64,000 bases of DNA, taken from Lepus europaeus (taxonomy: Eukaryota; Chordata; Mammalia; Lagomorpha; Leporidae). A program made the position numbers and the translations under genes. The stretch covers positions 51,407,612 through 51,471,611 of the forward strand of contig NC_084847.1 in assembly GCF_033115175.1 (NCBI RefSeq), read 5' to 3'. Positions 59,310-64,000 of the stretch are shown here, piece after piece. The notes beneath the pieces were generated by a model. The model was not told the origin of the DNA and ran no database searches. It was given only the letters and a program-made list of their open reading frames with translations. Position 1 is the stretch's first letter, and the number at the start of each line of letters is the position of its first letter.

Positions 59310-59997
59310 CTATTTGAAATACGTCTTGTTGGTGTCTGAGTGCCTCATTGTGGAAGGGGGCGGGCAGGGCTGGGGGTGCTGGGGGCTGGGCCCTTGGACG
59401 GGAGAGCGCTGCCAAGACTGCCTTGACATTGTCGTGTGGCCAGTGCTGTCCCTGTGTGTCTTCCACAGCCCCAGGCAGCAGGGAGGAATCCATGAGGTCT
59501 GTTTTTCAGGTGGAATGCGCATCACACGAAAGCTTAGCATTTGCATTGCAGGTGCACAGTGTAAGCTGCTCCCACCCTCCCCTCCCCGCGAGCCTTCTCA
59601 GGCCCCACAGGGCCCTCCCACCCCACAGGCACTCACTCCCTGTTTCCCACTCTTCCCAGGCCCCGGCAGCCACGGATTCCTTTTTGTTCTGAGTCCTAAG
59701 GAAATCAGTAGGGTCACAGTTTTAAAAATCTGGCGTTTGGTATGTTCAAAATTTTTCTAAGTAATGCCTTTGACCCCTCACCGGGGCTCCAGGTATCATG
59801 GACGGGACTAGAATCCAAGTTCTGCTGCCCGGCCTTGTTAACCCCTACTTGTTTTTTCTTAAAAAACTGGCCACTATTCAGTTGTGAAATGATTGTCACA
59901 GATTCCACGATGATATGTGGCACATAAGATAAGTGTGTTCTCTAATGTATTTAAGCAAAGGGAAAGTATAACCAATAAGAGGCCATCAAAAAATGGC

Positions 59998-60293
59998 CAG
60001 GGGTGGGTGTTTGGGGCAGCGGTTAATCACGTCCTGTCTTAGAATGCCTGGAGCAAGTCCCAGCTCCTTTGCTCCTGATCCAGCTTCCTGCGAATGCTCC
60101 CTGGAAGGCAGCAGGTGAAGTTCAAGTACTTGGGTGTCTGTCACCCACGTGAGAGCCAAAGGGAGCTCCTGGCTTTGGCCTGGCCCAGCCCCAGCCCTAG
60201 CATCTGGGGAATGAACCAATGGGTGGACGGTTTGTCACTCTGCGTTTCGAATAAACACATCTTTAAAAACTCAAAAAAAAAAAAATATGGGCT
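59998..60293 (+). mobile_element. CSINE, older
   Basis: gggtgggtgtttggggcagc to tttcgaataaacacatcttt. Confidence 0.82.
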
Positions 60294-60784
60294 CACCTAA
60301 CTAAACGTGTGGAATGAGGATTGCCACAGAGCGGTTTGGAGTATAGAGGAGACGAGGAGACGAGTGGACCTCACCTTTTTATCGGGGTTAGATTTCCGTG
60401 CCTGCGTTACTCGGCATGACAGGTGCTTGTTTTACAGATACTTGGTGCCCACGTATCCCACGTGGCCGCTGTCTTTTTAAGGAGTGTATGGTGTGGTGAG
60501 GTAGGGAGGGTGGACAGGAGCTGTGTCTCGGGGGGGGGGGGCGGGGGCGGGGCGGAGGGAAGAGGACTGTTAGGGTCCAGGGAAGAGTCTGGCTGGGCGT
60601 TGAAACCTCTGGTTGGGTGCAGACCTGAGGAAAGAGAGTAACCAGTGCAAGTGACGGACAGAGGTGGCAAAGCACTGGGCGTTGTGCAGGAGCGAACCAG
60701 GTAACTGGATCTGTAACTTCCCCCACATTTCAGGGAATTTGCAAAACTGGACAGTTAGCGAAAAGTCCCATAAATAGGTAAAGT

Positions 60785-60870
60785 GTATCCCCTCGGTTCA
60801 CCTGGTACCCGTGGTGGTTCGTTCCAGGACCCCTGCAGATACCAACACCCATGGGTGCTCACATCCTGTA
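60785..60870 (+). mobile_element. MER2 5'-end fragment
   Basis: Resembles the start of MER2: ggtacccgtggtggttcg, then ccaggacccctgcagatacc and atgggtgctca. Only about 85 bp is recognisable. Confidence 0.6.
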
Positions 60871-60873
60871 GAT

Positions 60874-61168
60874 AAATTGCCACAGGCGTGGGTGGTGGTG
60901 CACAGTGGGTTACGCTTCCCCTTGGGACGCCCACATCCCACGTTGAGTCCGTCTGCTCTGCTTCCAATGCAGCTTCCTGCTTAGGCATCCCAGGAGGCAG
61001 CCGATGATGGCCCAGTAATGGATTCCCGATACCTGGCTTTGTCCTGGCCCAGCCCTGGGGGTTGTGGGCATTTGGAGAGTGAACCAGCAGATGGCAGATA
61101 CATTCTTCCCTCTCTCTTGCTCTGCCTTTCAAGTAGATGAAAATAAGAAACATTAAAAAAAGAAAGAT
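60874..61168 (+). mobile_element. CSINE, older
   Basis: ggtggtggtgcacagtgggt to ctgcctttcaagtagatgaa. Confidence 0.8.
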
Positions 61169-61171
61169 GAG

Positions 61172-61508
61172 AGGGGCCAGCACTGTGGTACAGTAGGTTA
61201 ATCCTCCATCTGCAGCGCCGGCATTCCATGTGGGCGCTGGTTCGAGGCCCCGCTGCTCCATTCTGATCCAGCTCCCTGCTATGGCCTGGGAAAGCAGTGG
61301 AAGATGGCCCAAGTCCTTGGGCCCCTGCACCCATGTGGGAGACCCAGAAGAAGCTCCTGGTTCTGGATCAGCCCAGCTCTGGCTGTTGCGGGTGTTTGGG
61401 GGAGTGAACCAGTGAATGGAAGACCCCCGTCTCTCTCTCCTCTCTCTTTCTCTGCCTATGCCTCTCTCTACCTCTGCCTTTCAAATAAATAAATAAATAT
61501 TAAAAATA
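61172..61508 (+). mobile_element. CSINE
   Basis: ggggccagcactgtggtaca to tttcaaataaataaataaat. Confidence 0.93.
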
Positions 61509-61515
61509 TATATAT

Positions 61516-61849
61516 GGGGCTGGCACCATGGTGCAGTAGGTTAATCCTCTGCCTGTGGTGCCGGCATCCCATATGGGTGCCAGTTCTAGTCCCCGCTGAT
61601 CCTCTTCCAAACCAGCTCTCTGCTATGGCCTGGAAGAGCAGTGGAGGATGGCCCAAGTGCTTAGGCTCCTGCACCTGCATGGGAGACCAGGAAGAAGCAC
61701 CTGGCTCCTGGCTTTGGTTCGGCACAGCTCCAGCTGTTGCGGCCATCTGGGGAGTGAACCAACGGAAAGAAGACCTTTCTCTCTGTCTCTTCCTCTCACT
61801 GTCTATAACTCTACCTCTCAAATAAATAAATAAAATCTTAAAAAAAAAA
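61516..61849 (+). mobile_element. CSINE, tandem with the previous copy
   Basis: ggggctggcaccatggtgca to caaataaataaataaaatct. Confidence 0.93.
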
Positions 61850-63204
61850 TAGAATGGTGGCTTCCATTGGGCAACAGCAGAACCATGAGTAAGGTGGAAA
61901 TGAGGAAATAAGACGAGTTGATTGGGTAACATCAGGTCAAGTCTTTCTGTAAGAGTCCAAGCAGAGGGGACTTGATTACTCTGCCTCGGGGAGACCGGAT
62001 CTCTTCTTTTTCAGGAGAAAATGGTCTGTGTGTGTCCTCTGGAAGTATCCACTGGATGCTGCGACATTGAACGGGAGTGACTCCCTTTTGGTTTGGTTGG
62101 GGTTTAATGCAGGAGCCTCCCATAATGCATGTTCAACAGAGGGCTAAGTCTTCACTTTCCTCTCAGAGTCAGTCAATATCAAGCATAAAACTGGGGCAGC
62201 AGTTAAGGTGCCTCCTGGGACTCTGCATCCCACACTGGAGAACCTGGGAGCAAATCCTGCCTCCACTTCCTATCTGGCTTCCTGCCTATGCACTTGGGGG
62301 GTAGCGCGTGATAGTTCAAGTGCTTGGGTCATCCATGTGGGAAGCCCAGATGGAGAGCCTGGCTCCTGGTGGCCAGCTGGGGAGTGAACCAGTGGGTGGA
62401 TAATTCCATTTCTCTCTCTCTTTCTCTCCCTCTGGGTCTTTGGGATGTCTGAGTCTGAGGAATGAGCAGGACAGCCCAGAAACCAGCCCCAGCCAGAAGC
62501 TGGAACTTCCCTGGGCAAAGGTGTCTGTGTCAACACGGTTGGAGGATGGGTGCGTGGCAAGGCAGAGCTCCCTGGCACACAGAGCACAAGAGATGGCCGT
62601 GCCGACGAGCTCACGCCAGGCCAGGCAACGGCTCGCTGGGGATCTGCAGAAGAGATGCTGGGGGTGTCCCCACGTGCTGGGACCCCTGCGGCCAATCAGC
62701 CGGAGCCACCGAGCACCTTCTGCTGCAGATCCCGGGAACTGACAGATCCTGATCCCGGTCCTCTGTTACGGCTTGTTTAACCAGATGTTGGCAGAGAAAA
62801 GGCCTTGGGTTAGGCTACAAGGATGATTCATGAAAACTCGAGAGTTCAGAGCCAAAGGACAGGGCCTGGGAGAGCGGCACCGGGAAGGAAGTGTAGGATT
62901 CAGATGAGGGTGGGGGAGGGGAGAGGGAGGGAGGGCGGGAGGGAGGTGCACTTGTGCACTGGGGAGGAATGAGTGTGGTGGATTCTGGGAGTGGGGAGGC
63001 AGTGGTCCCTTTGGGGCCGGCTTGCTGGGACTTGGGAATCCTAAGACTGGACACAAAGAATGAACTCAATTAGAAGACAGAGGGTTTAAACGGAGGCATT
63101 GAGAGTGGAAATTTTAGAACAGGAAACCATTGTGCTAGCTTAGTCCCTGGTTTGTTTGTTTGGTTTTTGGACAGTGTCAGGACAAGATGTTAAGATCTTG
63201 TGGT
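61850..63204. other. downstream intergenic DNA
   Basis: Apart from one old CSINE this stretch shows no recognised repeat and no supported gene. 62880-62950 is a purine-rich gggaggg tract. Confidence 0.6.
62186..62445 (+). mobile_element. CSINE, older, no tail
   Basis: aactggggcagcagttaagg to cagtgggtggataattccat. Confidence 0.72.
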
Positions 63205-63812
63205 TGGGGGCAGGCATTTGGTCTTGCGGGGGTCAATCCAGCAGGGACACCCAGCTCTTGATTCCAGCTTCCTGCCAATGAAGGCAGCAGTGGTGATGGC
63301 TCAAGAAGCAGTGTCTTAGCCGGCACTGCGGCTCACTAGGCTAATCCTCTGCCTGCGGCGCCGGCACACCGGGTTCTAGTCCCGATTGGGGCGCCGGATT
63401 CTGTCCCGGTCGCTCCTCTTCCAGTCCAGCTCTCTGCTATGGCCCGGGAAGGCAGTGGAGGATGGCCCAAGTCCTTGGGCCCTGCACCCGCATGGGAGAC
63501 CAGGAGAAGCACCTGGCTCCTGGCTTCGGATCAGCGCGGTGTGCCATCCGCAGCAGCCATTGGGGGGGTGAACCAATGGAAAAGGAAGACCTTTCTCTCT
63601 GTCTCTCTCTCTCACTGTCCACTCTGCCTGTCAAAAAAAAAAAAAAGTGGTGTCCCTCTCTCCCCGCCGCCGTGGGAGACCTGCATTGAGTTTCTGGCTC
63701 CTGGCTTCAACCTACAGCACCATCCTTTGTGTGCCTTAGGGGAATGAACCAGCAGATGGGAGCACTCTCTCTCTTTCTCCCTCTCATAAAAATAGGTAAA
63801 TAAAAAATTAAA
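63205..63812 (+). mobile_element. CSINE (outer), older, split by a young CSINE
   Basis: gggggcaggcatttggtctt to 63316, resuming at 63647 with gtgggagacctgcattgagt and ending ctctcataaaaataggtaaa. Confidence 0.75.
63317..63646 (+). mobile_element. CSINE, young subfamily, nested
   Basis: agccggcactgcggctcact head; gcctgtcaaaaaaaa tail. Confidence 0.92.
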
Positions 63813-63825
63813 CAATTACATTCTA

Positions 63826-63915
63826 GGGACTGACGCTGTGGTGTAGCAGGTAAAGCCACCGCCTGCAGTGCTGGCATCCCATATTGTTGCTGGTTCGAGT
63901 CCTGGCTGCTCATCT
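63826..63915 (+). mobile_element. CSINE head fragment
   Basis: gggactgacgctgtggtgta to gttcgagtcctggctgctca, then cut off by a T run. Confidence 0.85.
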
Positions 63916-63916
63916 T

Positions 63917-64000
63917 TTTTTTTTTAAGATTTAAAAAAAATTTTTTTTTTAATATTTATTTATTTATCTGAAAGTTAAGAGTTACACAGAGAGACAACCC
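63917..64000 (-). mobile_element. CSINE, runs off the window end
   Basis: aatatttatttatttatctg then gttacacagagagac: the tail end of a reverse copy whose head lies beyond 64000. Confidence 0.85.

Larger units (their letters stand above)
58414..59330 (+). other. BCL7B: BCL7B 3' UTR
   Basis: From the stop codon to about 20 bases past an ATTAAA signal. It contains a long (GA)n tract at 58708-58762 and A/T-rich DNA from 59190 on. The extent is inferred from the signal. Confidence 0.75.

Overview
This window is mammalian nuclear DNA, almost certainly from a rabbit or close lagomorph. Three intron-containing genes carry GT-AG splice sites and CpG-rich promoters. Introns and intergenic DNA are packed with copies of the tRNA-derived lagomorph SINE (CSINE): a GGGGCCGGCGCTGTGGC-like head, a B-box-like GGTTCGAGTCC, a CT/GA-rich tract and a TTTCAAATAAATAAAT tail. 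The genes are MLXIPL (ChREBP), TBL2 and BCL7B, all on the + strand in that order. This is the gene order of the Williams-Beuren syndrome interval (human 7q11.23, where the three lie on the minus strand).

Layout: 1-2690 is 5' flank with a MER2 DNA-transposon relic and two CSINEs. 2690-19610 is MLXIPL, 17 coding exons, 851 aa. 19610-26700 is a CSINE-rich intergenic region. 26706-27358 is a tandem array of GC boxes directly upstream of TBL2. 27435-33453 is the TBL2 coding region, 7 exons, 446 aa, with a likely 3' end near 35120. 35.2-39.6 kb is intergenic. 39640-40090 is the BCL7B CpG-island promoter, and 40090-58413 is BCL7B, 6 coding exons, 204 aa, with polyadenylation near 59310. BCL7B intron 2 holds a 2.2-kb minisatellite of 16-17-bp units (51016-53210). 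59.3-64 kb is repeat-rich intergenic DNA.

The genes do not form an operon and work in different processes. MLXIPL is a glucose-responsive bHLH-ZIP transcription factor, TBL2 an ER-anchored WD40 protein linked to the unfolded-protein response, and BCL7B a BAF (SWI/SNF) chromatin-remodelling subunit. All three reading frames are intact from start to stop; I found no frameshift or missing exon.

I found no clearly new biological system. The most unusual structures are the GC-box minisatellite at the TBL2 promoter, the BCL7B intronic minisatellite, a Z-DNA-prone 28-bp repeat next to MLXIPL exon 9, an 81-nt phase-compatible candidate exon in MLXIPL intron 7, several datable nested SINE insertions, and an 80-bp dispersed repeat shared by 37.2 kb and 53.3 kb. 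Assignments rest on reading the sequence and recalling the protein and repeat families; no database was searched.
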